Shown: positions 1 through 6,876, counted from the stretch's first letter. The stretch is 25,847 nucleotides of DNA from JBBSHS01 sp038232515 (GCA_038232515.1 JBBSHS010000033.1:1-25847); one strand, 5' to 3'. Numbers and translations: made by a program. The notes: generated by a model from the sequence alone, not told the origin.

Positions 1-96
1 GCCGGGGCCGACGCCTTCTGCACCAAGCCGTTCTCACCCGTCGAACTGCTCGAGGTGGTCGAGCGTCTGATCAGCCCGACAGTGGGCGGGCCGTGA
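1..96 (+). CDS. Response regulator receiver domain, C-terminal end (partial)
   Basis: Only the last 31 codons are inside the window; the gene begins upstream. The visible peptide contains AGADAFCTKPFSPVELL, the usual end of a CheY-like receiver domain: the conserved lysine of the KPF motif, then the start of helix alpha5. It stops ten residues after that helix, so no output domain follows. It is therefore either a single-domain regulator or a protein whose receiver domain lies at the C-terminus. The partner kinase and the target cannot be inferred. Confidence 0.75.
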   Translation, partial: AGADAFCTKPFSPVELLEVVERLISPTVGGP

Positions 97-152
97 TCCC
101 GAGGGCAGGGCCGGTTCGGTCCGCGTTGCGTCGAGGTTGGAACGCTCGCCTC

Positions 153-158
153 TACGCT
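153..158 (+). promoter_or_regulatory. -10 element of the XRE regulator gene, leaderless type
   Basis: TACGCT fits the actinobacterial TANNNT -10 hexamer and ends 7 nt before the GTG start at 166. Transcription would then begin at or next to the start codon. No Shine-Dalgarno sequence precedes that GTG and no clear -35 box is seen. Confidence 0.5.
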
Positions 159-165
159 GACCTTC

Positions 166-528
166 GTGCCGGACCTCCCCGACCGCTGGCGTGACCTGGG
201 AGAGTTCATCCGCGATCAGCGGACCCATGAGCGCCTCAGCCTGCGACGTCTGTCGGATCTGGCCGGCATCTCCAACCCGTACCTGAGCCAGATCGAGCGC
301 GGGTTGCGCAAACCGTCAGCCGAGATCCTCCAGCAGATCGCCCGCGCCCTGCGGATCTCCGCCGAGACGCTGTACGTCCGGGCCGGGATCCTCGAAGAGC
401 ACGACGGCGACGACCTGGAGGGCCATGTCCTTCGCGACGCGTTCCTGAAGGAGGACCAGAAGCAGACGCTGCTCACCGTCTACCGCAGTTTCCGCCACGA
501 GAACGAGTCCCGGCCGATCGCCCGGTAA
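166..528 (+). CDS. XRE-family helix-turn-helix transcriptional regulator
   Basis: This 120-residue protein is a probable DNA-binding regulator. A Cro/C1-type HTH spans about residues 9-66 (LRRLSDLAGISNPYLSQIE, then the GLRKPSAEIL turn and helix typical of XRE domains). The tail of about 50 residues is charged and has no recognisable ligand domain. The architecture matches the many small actinobacterial XRE proteins of unknown target. The GTG start is supported by a -10-like hexamer exactly 7 nt upstream and by an HTH beginning at the normal distance. It is a single gene, followed by a 66-nt gap before the glycosyltransferase. Confidence 0.85.
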   Translation: MPDLPDRWRDLGEFIRDQRTHERLSLRRLSDLAGISNPYLSQIERGLRKPSAEILQQIARALRISAETLYVRAGILEEHDGDDLEGHVLRDAFLKEDQKQTLLTVYRSFRHENESRPIAR

Positions 529-576
529 AAGGGCGGTCCTCCGTACCTCCCTCGCCCGGATGTCTGAGTGGTTGGG

Positions 577-582
577 TAGGGT
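577..582 (+). promoter_or_regulatory. Probable -10 element of the glycosyltransferase gene
   Basis: TAGGGT fits TANNNT and lies 12 nt before the ATG at 595. A start site 6-7 nt downstream would leave a leader of about 5 nt, too short for a ribosome binding site. The same hexamer is used before the bacterioferritin-like gene. Confidence 0.4.
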
Positions 583-594
583 TTCGATCTGTCT

Positions 595-1821
595 ATGCGG
601 TCTCTAGCCGTGCTCAGCTTCCACACCTCACCGCTGGCCCAGCCGGGCACGGGCGACGGCGGTGGCATGAACGTCTACGTGCTGGCCCTCACGTCCTCCC
701 TGGCGCGGGCGGGCGTGGCCTGTGACGTCTACACGCGGGCCACATCCACCATGGTGGCCGACACCGTGGTGGTCGAGCCCGGCCTGCGGGTCCACCATGT
801 GGTCGCCGGCCCCATGGCGGACGTGGCCAAGGAGGACCTCCCGGGCCTGTTGCCGACGTTCACGGCTGCCGTGCTCGACCGCCTGGACAACGGTCGGCGA
901 CCGGAGGCCATCCACGCCAACTACTGGCTGTCGGGCGTGGCCGGGCACGCCATCAAGCACGAGCTCGATCTGCCGCTGCTCTCGACTTTCCACACCCTTG
1001 CCCGGGTCAAGGCCGACGGGGGGGCCCTCGAGGGGGAGGCAGCCGCCCGGGCCCGGGCCGAGGGTGAGGTCATGGGCTGCTCGGACGCCATCCTGGCGTC
1101 CGGCACTGTCGAGGCTCTGCAGCTGGAGACGCTCTACGGCGCCGACCCGGACCGGATAGAAATCGTCCCGCTCGGGGTGGACCGTGCCTTCTTCACCCCC
1201 GGCGACCGGGCCCAGGCCCGCCGGGCCGCCGGGCTGCCCCGTGACGTGCCGTTGCTGTTGTGCGCCGGGCGCATCCAGCCCCTCAAGGGCTTCGACGTGG
1301 CCGTGCGGGCCCTCGCCTGTCTCGAGGGATACCCCGATGCCCACCTCGTGTTACTGGGTGGGCCCAGCGGTCCGGAGGGAGTGGCGGAGATGGAGCGGCT
1401 CCGCACCCTCGTTCGGGCCTTCGGTCTGGTCGACCGGGTACGGTTCCTGGCCCCGGTCCGCCACGAGCTGCTGTCGACTTTCTACCGGGCGGCCGACGTC
1501 GTGCTGGTGCCATCACGGTCCGAGTCGTTCGGGCTGGTGGCGCTTGAGGCCCAGGCCTGCGGCACGCCGGTCGTGGCCGCCGCCGTAGGCGGCCTGGCCA
1601 CGGTGGTGGCCGACGGCCGCACGGGGTATCTCGTCGAGACCCGAGGGGCAGCGGCGTATGCCGACCATGTCTCCGCCATCCTCGCCGACCCGGGTCTGGG
1701 CCGCCGGCTCGGCGCCGCCGCCGCCGCCGCCGCTTCTCGGCACACCTGGACGGCGGCGGCCGGACGGCTCCGCCGGGTCGTGGCCGGGCTCACCGATCGC
1801 GACCTGGTCACCTGCGCCTGA
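595..1821 (+). CDS. mshA: Family-4 glycosyltransferase, MshA-like (D-inositol-3-phosphate glycosyltransferase)
   Basis: The 408-residue protein begins with FHTSPLAQPGTGDGGGMNVYV, nearly the N-terminal signature of MshA, which transfers GlcNAc from UDP-GlcNAc to 1L-myo-inositol 3-phosphate in the first step of mycothiol synthesis. The C-terminal GT-B domain has the ESFGLVALE motif (E310 and E318) and the CGTPVVAAAVGG nucleotide-sugar loop. The length is slightly short for MshA (usually about 420-480). No other mycothiol gene is nearby, so the exact acceptor is inferred from the signature alone; a related family-4 glycosyltransferase is the alternative. It is predicted to be a soluble cytoplasmic enzyme. 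Confidence 0.75.
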   Translation: MRSLAVLSFHTSPLAQPGTGDGGGMNVYVLALTSSLARAGVACDVYTRATSTMVADTVVVEPGLRVHHVVAGPMADVAKEDLPGLLPTFTAAVLDRLDNGRRPEAIHANYWLSGVAGHAIKHELDLPLLSTFHTLARVKADGGALEGEAAARARAEGEVMGCSDAILASGTVEALQLETLYGADPDRIEIVPLGVDRAFFTPGDRAQARRAAGLPRDVPLLLCAGRIQPLKGFDVAVRALACLEGYPDAHLVLLGGPSGPEGVAEMERLRTLVRAFGLVDRVRFLAPVRHELLSTFYRAADVVLVPSRSESFGLVALEAQACGTPVVAAAVGGLATVVADGRTGYLVETRGAAAYADHVSAILADPGLGRRLGAAAAAAASRHTWTAAAGRLRRVVAGLTDRDLVTCA

Positions 1822-1967
1822 CGTCCTCGCCGCGGCCGCGACGACCTCGGCCCGGCGGATCCGGTCCGTCGAGATTCCGGCTCTCTTCGTAGCATTTGGT
1901 TGCATCGTGCGCAGGCCGGTCGAGCGGGCTACGGTACGCCTGTCGCGGCCCGGGAAGCCCAAACCGT

Positions 1968-1995
1968 GCCATCCGTTCGGGGAAGTGCGGATGGC
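1968..1995 (+). repeat. Inverted repeat / hairpin in the mshA-proC gap
   Basis: The arms GCCATCCG (1968-1975) and CGGATGGC (1988-1995) are perfectly complementary over 8 bp, with a 12-nt loop. The structure lies in the 257-nt gap after the glycosyltransferase gene and about 70 nt before the proC -10 hexamer. No T-tract follows. It could be a factor-assisted terminator or a protein-binding palindrome. Apart from this and the proC promoter I see nothing convincing in 1822-2078. Confidence 0.35.
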
Positions 1996-2065
1996 CGGAA
2001 GGTGGCCCGGGCCGCGGCGCGTCGGTCCATCGGGACGGGACGGCCCCGGGCGGTCGTCCAGCCGA

Positions 2066-2071
2066 TAGCGT
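2066..2071 (+). promoter_or_regulatory. -10 element of proC, leaderless type
   Basis: TAGCGT fits TANNNT and ends exactly 7 nt before the GTG at 2079. This fixes the start well downstream of the longest open frame. Confidence 0.55.
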
Positions 2072-2078
2072 CGCGGCG

Positions 2079-2873
2079 GTGGGCGTGCGGCTGGCGGTCA
2101 TGGGCGGCGGGAGGATGGGAGAGGCCCTGCTCGCCGGCTTGCTGGCCGCCGGGTGGGCCCAGCCGGACGAATTGGCGGTGGTCGAGCCGTTGTCGGCCCG
2201 GCGCCAGGAGTTGGTGGGGCGGTTCCCCGGGGTGGCGGTGGCCGCCGAGGCCGTCCCGGCCGACGGCGTGGTGTTGGCCGTCAAGCCCGGCGACGTCGGG
2301 GCTGCCTGCCGGGCCACGGCGGGGGCCGGCTGCGGGCGGGCGCTGTCCATCGTGGCCGGGGTGCCGCTGGCCCGGCTCGAGGAGTGGCTGGGGGCCGATA
2401 TCCCGGTTGTACGGGCCATGCCCAACACCGCTGCTCTGGTGGGAGCCGGTGCCGCAGCCATTTCACCGGGTACCACCGCCAGCGCCGACCACCTGGACTG
2501 GGCCGAAGCCGTCCTCAGCGCCGTGGGAGTCGTCGTCCGGGTCCCCGAGCGCCTCATGGACGCCGTCACGGGGCTGTCCGGGTCGGGCCCGGCCTACGTC
2601 TTCGTGGTGGCCGAAGCCCTCACCGAGGCCGGCGTGCTCGTCGGGCTGCCGAGGGACGTCGCCGCCAACCTCGCCCACCAGACCCTGCTCGGGGCCGCCC
2701 GTCTGTTGACCGAGACCGGACTGGGTCCCGAGGAGCTCCGGGCCATGGTCACCTCGCCGGGGGGTACGACGGCGGCCGGCCTACGGGCCTTGGAGAACCG
2801 TGGCATCCGGGCTGCGTTCCTCGATGCGGTGGTGGCCGCCAGCGAGCGGTCAGGTCAGCTCGGCGCCGTCTGA
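2079..2873 (+). CDS. proC: Pyrroline-5-carboxylate reductase
   Basis: This 264-residue enzyme reduces 1-pyrroline-5-carboxylate to L-proline with NAD(P)H, the last step of proline synthesis, in the cytoplasm. The N-terminal Rossmann motif is VMGGGRMGEALLAGL (residues 7-21). AVKPGDV and RAMPNTAALVGAG are typical of the family. The P5CR signature near the C-terminus includes HQTLLGAARLL and SPGGTTAAGLRALE. The reading frame is open to about 1896, but the upstream part does not look coding. GTG 2079 places the Rossmann motif where the family has it and is preceded by a leaderless-type -10 hexamer. Length is normal. Confidence 0.93.
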   Translation: MGVRLAVMGGGRMGEALLAGLLAAGWAQPDELAVVEPLSARRQELVGRFPGVAVAAEAVPADGVVLAVKPGDVGAACRATAGAGCGRALSIVAGVPLARLEEWLGADIPVVRAMPNTAALVGAGAAAISPGTTASADHLDWAEAVLSAVGVVVRVPERLMDAVTGLSGSGPAYVFVVAEALTEAGVLVGLPRDVAANLAHQTLLGAARLLTETGLGPEELRAMVTSPGGTTAAGLRALENRGIRAAFLDAVVAASERSGQLGAV

Positions 2874-2887
2874 AACCGTCGGCAACC

Positions 2888-2903
2888 CCACTGGGCCCAG
2901 TGG
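2888..2903 (+). repeat. Perfect 16-bp palindrome downstream of proC
   Basis: CCACTGGGCCCAGTGG is a perfect palindrome 15 bp after the proC stop and about 36 bp before the -10 hexamer of the BldC-like gene. It can fold as a 6-bp stem with a GGCC loop, or serve as a two-fold binding site. No T-tract follows it. Confidence 0.5.
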
Positions 2904-2938
2904 CGCAGCCGCCACTTTCCCCCCAGCCACACCCCCGG

Positions 2939-2944
2939 TACAGT
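2939..2944 (+). promoter_or_regulatory. Probable -10 element of the BldC-like gene
   Basis: TACAGT fits TANNNT. A start site about 7 nt downstream would give a leader of 10-20 nt containing GGAGAGG (2954-2960), a good ribosome binding sequence. Confidence 0.4.
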
Positions 2945-2961
2945 TCCCTCTGCGGAGAGGG

Positions 2962-3159
2962 GTGGTTCCACTGAACGAGACGAAGACGACATATGTGACC
3001 GTCGCTGAGGTGGCGTCGTTCCTGCGCGTCTCCAGCATGACGGTGTACCGCCTGATCCAGGCCGGCGATCTGGCCGCTGTACGGGTGGGCAAGTCCTACC
3101 GGCTCCGGTCCGATGATGTCGACCGGTTCCTGGCCAGGAAGTACACCCAGGCGGGCTGA
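2962..3159 (+). CDS. BldC-like / excisionase-family helix-turn-helix DNA-binding protein
   Basis: The protein is 65 residues if GTG 2962 is used. The core, TVAEVASFLRVSSMTVYRL followed by IQAGDLAAVRVGKSYR, is the MerR-like winged HTH (HTH_17) found in BldC and in phage excisionases. The fold fills the protein, so it acts as a small DNA-binding protein with no sensing domain. No integrase or attachment site is nearby, so a BldC-type chromosomal regulator is more likely than an excisionase. The start is uncertain: GGAGAGG at 2954-2960 is too close to GTG 2962 and ideally spaced for the rare codon CTG 2971. The HTH is unaffected. Confidence 0.8.
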   Translation: MVPLNETKTTYVTVAEVASFLRVSSMTVYRLIQAGDLAAVRVGKSYRLRSDDVDRFLARKYTQAG

Positions 3160-3190
3160 AGGGTTCCTGGCCCCGTCCGATGGCTAGGCG

Positions 3191-3202
3191 CTTGGCGCCA
3201 AG
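3191..3202 (+). repeat. Perfect 12-bp palindrome upstream of the bacterioferritin-like gene
   Basis: CTTGGCGCCAAG is a perfect palindrome, flanked by the further matched arms GGCT (3182-3185) and AGCC (3204-3207). It overlaps an AAGGAG sequence at 3200-3205. It may be an operator, or an RNA hairpin able to mask that ribosome binding sequence. Confidence 0.4.
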
Positions 3203-3214
3203 GAGCCGACACGA

Positions 3215-3355
3215 TTGAGTCAAGTTCCATGCGGCGTCGACAAGGCCAAGTGGGGACGCTGCGACATTTGTCGAACTGACGGCGAAGCGGTGTGGGAGTG
3301 CCGGGTCGGGTTCGAGCTTACAGCCAGCTCACCGACGCAGGGCGACTGCGCTTAG
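3215..3355 (+). CDS. Possible 46-residue cysteine-rich small protein
   Basis: A TTG start at 3215 is preceded by AAGGAG with 9-nt spacing and opens a 46-codon frame ending at TAG 3353-3355. The peptide has five cysteines (residues 6, 16, 19, 29, 45), including a CDIC pair, which could bind zinc. Against it, only about 70% of codons end in G or C, below its neighbours, and the start is the weak codon TTG. It could equally be chance open sequence in the 281-nt gap between the BldC-like and bacterioferritin-like genes. I assign no function. Confidence 0.22.
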   Translation: MSQVPCGVDKAKWGRCDICRTDGEAVWECRVGFELTASSPTQGDCA

Positions 3356-3412
3356 CGTGTGGGTGAGGAAAATCGCCGCTCGTAGGCCCCAGGATGACCT
3401 GCTCGTCGGGTG

Positions 3413-3425
3413 GGGGCGAAGCCCC
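3413..3425 (+). repeat. Short GC hairpin abutting the bacterioferritin-like promoter
   Basis: GGGGC-GAA-GCCCC forms a 5-bp stem with a 3-nt loop, 2 nt upstream of the TAGGGT hexamer at 3428. It may be a binding site in the promoter or the end of an upstream transcript. Confidence 0.3.
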
Positions 3426-3427
3426 GG

Positions 3428-3433
3428 TAGGGT
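3428..3433 (+). promoter_or_regulatory. -10 element of the bacterioferritin-like gene, leaderless type
   Basis: TAGGGT fits TANNNT and ends exactly 7 nt before GTG 3441. This supports that start over the in-frame GTG codons at 3357 and 3363. Confidence 0.55.
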
Positions 3434-3440
3434 TTCTGAC

Positions 3441-3983
3441 GTGACCGACTTTCTCTCCGACGTCCAGACACTGCGGGACCGAGCCCGCCAGCACATCGAC
3501 CGGGGCCCCATAACCGACACCTACGGGGCGGACCGGGAGCGGGTCATCTCTGTTCTCAACGAGGCCCTGGCCACCGAGTTGGTCTGCGTGCTCCGCTACA
3601 AGCGGCACTACTACATGGCCGAGGGCATCAACTCGCAGTCGGTGGCCGCCGAGTTCCTGCAGCACGCCGCCGAGGAGCAGGGCCACGCCGACCAGATCGC
3701 GGCGCGGATCGTCCAGCTCCAGGGCGAACCTGACTTCAACCCGGCCACTCTGGTCCAGCGCAGCCACGCCGAATACGTGGCCGGCACCGACCTGGTGGAC
3801 ATGATCAAAGAGGACCTCGTGGCCGAGCGGGTGGCCATCGCCTCCTACGGGGAGGTCGTCCGGTGGTTGGGCGACAACGACCCGACCACCCGCCGGTTGA
3901 TGGAGGGCATCCTCGCCGTCGAAGAGGAGCACGCCGACGACCTGCTGACCTTCCTCAAGGAGATGGGCGTCCAGGTCGCGTAG
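3441..3983 (+). CDS. Bacterioferritin-like diiron ferritin lacking the heme-ligand methionine
   Basis: This 180-residue four-helix protein is of the ferritin/bacterioferritin family, which oxidises and stores iron. All six ferroxidase ligands can be seen: E46, E79 and H82 (AAEEQGHADQI), E129, and E161 with H164 (VEEEHADDL). In heme-binding bacterioferritin a methionine sits right after the second glutamate (E-M-x-H); here it is glutamine (E-Q-G-H), so intersubunit heme binding is unlikely. It is about 20 residues longer than typical, mostly at the N-terminus. The gene lies 1 nt before the SAM hydrolase gene. GTG 3441 is chosen because of the -10 hexamer 7 nt upstream. Confidence 0.85.
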   Translation: MTDFLSDVQTLRDRARQHIDRGPITDTYGADRERVISVLNEALATELVCVLRYKRHYYMAEGINSQSVAAEFLQHAAEEQGHADQIAARIVQLQGEPDFNPATLVQRSHAEYVAGTDLVDMIKEDLVAERVAIASYGEVVRWLGDNDPTTRRLMEGILAVEEEHADDLLTFLKEMGVQVA

Positions 3984-3984
3984 C

Positions 3985-4800
3985 GTGGGGGGCAGCTACG
4001 ACACGGTCTCGTTCCTGTCCGACTACGGGACGGCGGACGAGTTCGTGGGCGTGGTGCACTCGGTCATCCGCAGCATCGCCGCCCACGTGGTGACGATCGA
4101 CATCACCCACGATGTGCCGCCCCACGACGTACGGGCCGGCGGGCTGGCCCTGGTGCGGTCGGTGCAGTACCTGGCTCCTGGCATCGTGCTGGCCGTTGTC
4201 GACCCCGGGGTGGGCACGTCCCGCCGGGCGGTGGCGGTCGAGGTCGGCGAAGGCGAGGCCGTGCTGATGGGACCGGACAACGGGCTCCTGGCTGCGGCCG
4301 TGGCCATGTGCGGCGGAGCCGGGCGCGTCGTCGAACTGGCCGAGACCCGCTACCAGCTGCCTGCCCCTGGGCCCACCTTCGCCGGGCGTGACATCTTCGC
4401 ACCTGCTGCCGCCCACTTGTGCAACGGCGTCGACCTGGCCGAGCTGGGGCCGGCGCTCGACCCCTTCGGCCTGGTCCCCGGCCTCGTGCCCCTCACCCGG
4501 GAAGAAGACGGCGGGCTGGCGTGCGAGGTGCTGTGGGTGGACCGGTTCGGCAATGTGCAGCTCAATGCCGATCCGGACGACACGCTCGGGTTCGGAGACC
4601 GGGTGGCCGTGCGGGTGGGGGACCGCCTGCGCACCGCCGTTCGAGCCACCGCCTACGGCGAGCTCGGTCAAGGGGCGCTCGGCCTGATCGTCGACTCGTA
4701 CGGATTGTGCAGCCTGGCTCTCAACCGGTCGCCGGCCAGCGAAGAACTGGGCCTGGCCCCCGGCGATCCAGTGCTCCTGCAGGCCCCCGCCGACTCGTGA
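3985..4800 (+). CDS. DUF62-family SAM hydrolase (SAM hydroxide adenosyltransferase / fluorinase fold)
   Basis: The 271-residue protein matches the family that splits S-adenosylmethionine into adenosine and methionine using hydroxide, and that also includes the fluorinase and chlorinase. Visible motifs are FLSDYGTADEFVG (10-22), VVDPGVGTSRR (71-81), GPDNGLL (96-102), TFAGRDIFAPAAAHL (131-145) and VDRFGNVQLN. The aspartate and arginine of the hydrolase triad are present (D73 and R80), but the histidine normally in TFHGRD is alanine here (A133). Halogenase activity is not indicated. The gene follows the ferritin stop by 1 nt and overlaps the next gene by 4 nt, so the three may be cotranscribed. 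Confidence 0.85.
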   Translation: MGGSYDTVSFLSDYGTADEFVGVVHSVIRSIAAHVVTIDITHDVPPHDVRAGGLALVRSVQYLAPGIVLAVVDPGVGTSRRAVAVEVGEGEAVLMGPDNGLLAAAVAMCGGAGRVVELAETRYQLPAPGPTFAGRDIFAPAAAHLCNGVDLAELGPALDPFGLVPGLVPLTREEDGGLACEVLWVDRFGNVQLNADPDDTLGFGDRVAVRVGDRLRTAVRATAYGELGQGALGLIVDSYGLCSLALNRSPASEELGLAPGDPVLLQAPADS

Positions 4801-5234
4801 GACGCGGCACCACCATTGCCCTCGCCGCCATCGTCCTGGCCCTGTTCGGCGCCGTCATCATCCAGTTCGTCGTCCTCGGGACCGGCCACCGCGCCAGGTG
4901 TGAAGGGACCGTGACGGCAGAGGGATCACCGATGTACGTGCTGCCCAAGCCTGACGGCGGGCTCGCCCCACTCGACGGGAAGGTGGTGACGGGGTGCGGG
5001 GTCCGCATCCAGTCGGCGGCCGGCAGCGGGTTTTGGATCGGCCAGGACAACAACCGGGTCTTCGTCGTGGCCGCCGCCAGCTTCATCCCCAGGGTGGGCG
5101 ACAAGGTCGACCTCACCGGAACGCTCAAGCCTGTCGATCGTGACCAGGTCGCCGGCTTGTCAGACGCCGATCGTCAGGTGCTCCTACAGGAGGTCGATTA
5201 TCTGGCCGCCAACACCGTGACCCCCCACAGCTGA
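4797..5234 (+). CDS. Membrane-anchored protein of unknown function
   Basis: This 145-residue protein was not recognised. It begins MRRGTT and has one strongly hydrophobic segment at about residues 6-26, so it is probably anchored with the rest outside the cytoplasm. The soluble part has a cysteine pair (in RCEG and in TGCGV) and a stretch rich in beta-prone residues ending with a DKVDLTGTLKPV segment, which may be a small beta-barrel. Its GTG start overlaps the stop of the SAM hydrolase gene in a GTGA junction, indicating translational coupling. A 48-nt gap separates it from a convergent gene. Confidence 0.7.
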   Translation: MRRGTTIALAAIVLALFGAVIIQFVVLGTGHRARCEGTVTAEGSPMYVLPKPDGGLAPLDGKVVTGCGVRIQSAAGSGFWIGQDNNRVFVVAAASFIPRVGDKVDLTGTLKPVDRDQVAGLSDADRQVLLQEVDYLAANTVTPHS

Positions 5235-5282
5235 GGGCCCCCGTTCAACGGTCCGGCACGCCGGTCGAAGGGATCGGGCAGG

Positions 5283-6050
5283 TCAGCCAGGCGCCCGAGC
5301 CGGGGTGGGCCCGGGGAGCGAAGGGGCGGCGCCGTCGACTGCGGCCGGTCTGGCTCCTGTCGGCGCCGCGGACCGCCGGCCGGTCCCGGCGGTGGCCAGC
5401 AGGAAGCCGGCGAAGATCACGCTGATCCCGACCACGAGGGCCACGGCGAAGGCCCCCATGGCATCGAGCAGCGAGTTGAACAGGCCGGACGCTCCCGTGA
5501 TCAGCGTCCCGGTGGCAATGAGCCCGTTGGAGGCGACGAACCGCCACGATCCCCGTCTGCGGCGCGTGGCCATGATGCTCCACAGCGCGCCAGCCACGAC
5601 GACGAGGGCCGCCAGCCCCGAGGCCACACCGGCCAGGATGCGCGGCAGCGGACCGAATACCTGTGAGCCCTGCACAAGGTGCCCGACCGGGATGGGGGCG
5701 GTGAACGGAGCCATGGTGACGACGCCGGCGGCCCACGCCACGACCAGCGACACGGCCGGGGTGACGATACGGCCGATCTTGGCGCCGAACAGCAGCTCGA
5801 TCTCGCCGATGGCCAGAAAGGGCACATTGGCGATGGCCCCGAAGACGAAGAAGACCCGGAAGGCGGGGCCGTTCCACCCGACGCCGGCGCCGTAGGCCAG
5901 CGCCGCCGAGGCCACTGCGAACAAGACGAACGCCACCGTCCACGCTGCCTCGTGGCGTTTGCGCCGGGCCAGCCAGCGCTCGAACGTCGACATGGCGAAG
6001 GCCATGGCCACGAGGGCGGCGGCGACGGCGAGCGCGGCGTCGAGGTTCAT
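5283..6050 (-). CDS. Seven-helix integral membrane protein of unknown function
   Basis: The 255-residue product has about seven hydrophobic segments separated by short loops, one carrying an RRRRGSW stretch, and a Pro/Ala-rich tail. I do not recognise the family. The frame is open further upstream, but ATG 6050 starts directly before the first helix (NLDAALAVAAALVAMAF), and TAGGCT lies on this strand 10 nt before it (6061-6066). The gene is convergent with 4797-5234 and divergent from rex, sharing a 93-nt promoter region with it. Confidence 0.75.
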   Translation of the reverse strand: MNLDAALAVAAALVAMAFAMSTFERWLARRKRHEAAWTVAFVLFAVASAALAYGAGVGWNGPAFRVFFVFGAIANVPFLAIGEIELLFGAKIGRIVTPAVSLVVAWAAGVVTMAPFTAPIPVGHLVQGSQVFGPLPRILAGVASGLAALVVVAGALWSIMATRRRRGSWRFVASNGLIATGTLITGASGLFNSLLDAMGAFAVALVVGISVIFAGFLLATAGTGRRSAAPTGARPAAVDGAAPSLPGPTPARAPG

Positions 6051-6131
6051 GCCGGAGCTGAGCCTACGGCTGTGCCCGCGGCTCGCCCCGTCGACTCGGC
6101 ACCGGAGTTCGTGCGTTCGTGAACGGGTCGG

Positions 6132-6137
6132 TACTCT
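6132..6137 (+). promoter_or_regulatory. -10 element of rex, leaderless type
   Basis: TACTCT fits TANNNT and ends 6 nt before GTG 6144. No Shine-Dalgarno sequence precedes the start. Confidence 0.5.
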
Positions 6138-6143
6138 CTTCGG

Positions 6144-6863
6144 GTGCCCGATCTCCGACACGTCCCGGAGGCCACGGTCGCCCGATTGCCGGTGTACCTG
6201 CGCAGCCTGGTGCAGGTGGCCGAGGCCGCAGTCACCACGGTGAGCAGTGAGCGTCTGGCCGAGCTGGCCGGGGTCAATGCCGCCAAGGTCCGCAAGGACC
6301 TCTCCTATCTTGGTTCTTACGGCACCCGCGGGGTCGGCTACGACGTCGAGTTCCTGATGTTCCAGATCCGCAGGGAGGTGGGCCTCACTCAGGACTGGCC
6401 GGTCGCCATCGTCGGCGTCGGGAATCTCGGTCAGGCTCTGGCCGGCTTTCGGGGCTTCTCGGCCCGGGGCTTTCGGATCGCCGCCCTTATCGACGACGAC
6501 CCGGCCAAGGTCGGACAGCGCATCAGCGGGACCGTCGTACGGCCCAGCGCCCAGATGGCCGAGGTGCTGGCCGAGAACAAGGTGTCCATAGGGGTCATCT
6601 GCACGCCTCCAGAGGTGGCCCAGGAGGTGGTCGACGGCCTCGTGGCCGGTGGCGTCGGCAGCATCTTGTCGTTTGCGCCGACATTGCTCACCGTGCCGCC
6701 CACGGTGAGCCTGCGCAAGGTCGACCTTTCGCTCGAGCTGCAGATCCTCTCCTTCTACTCCCAGCGGGCCCAGGGCGCCGCCGTCCCCGGCCTGGCCGAG
6801 GAGCTGGCCGAGCTGGCCTCCTCCACCCCCGCCGAGGGCCCGACGGCGACAGCCAGCGCCTAG
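6144..6863 (+). CDS. rex: Redox-sensing transcriptional repressor Rex
   Basis: The 239-residue protein has the Rex architecture: an N-terminal winged helix (SSERLAELAGVNAAKVRKD, then LSYLGSYGTRGVGY, through about residue 68), a Rossmann domain with GVGNLG at 91-96, and the C-terminal helix LSLELQILSFY used for domain swapping. Rex binds NADH and leaves DNA when the NADH/NAD+ ratio rises, derepressing respiratory genes. It is followed after 13 nt by tetrapyrrole genes, as in the Streptomyces rex-hemACD operon. A strong candidate operator lies at 16334-16351 upstream of the bc/nuo genes. Autoregulation is not obvious; only a half-site is seen before rex. Confidence 0.95.
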   Translation: MPDLRHVPEATVARLPVYLRSLVQVAEAAVTTVSSERLAELAGVNAAKVRKDLSYLGSYGTRGVGYDVEFLMFQIRREVGLTQDWPVAIVGVGNLGQALAGFRGFSARGFRIAALIDDDPAKVGQRISGTVVRPSAQMAEVLAENKVSIGVICTPPEVAQEVVDGLVAGGVGSILSFAPTLLTVPPTVSLRKVDLSLELQILSFYSQRAQGAAVPGLAEELAELASSTPAEGPTATASA

Positions 6864-6876
6864 CCGGGCTGCCCCG

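Noticed and set aside
556..594. tRNA-like A-box sequence (TGTCTGAGTGGTTGGG) before the glycosyltransferase gene
   Set aside because: Only a D-arm resemblance; no acceptor pairing, anticodon arm or T-arm follows, and the coding start is within 40 nt.
2962..3159. Phage excisionase reading of the small HTH protein
   Set aside because: No integrase, attachment site, tRNA or other phage gene is nearby; a BldC-type chromosomal regulator fits better.
3357..3440. In-frame upstream extension of the bacterioferritin-like gene (GTG 3357 or 3363)
   Set aside because: The added residues resemble nothing in the family, and a -10 hexamer lies exactly 7 nt before GTG 3441, inside the would-be extension.
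6117..6123. Half of a Rex operator (TCGTGAA) upstream of rex
   Set aside because: The second half-site is absent (8 of 14 positions overall), so it is not enough to claim autoregulation.
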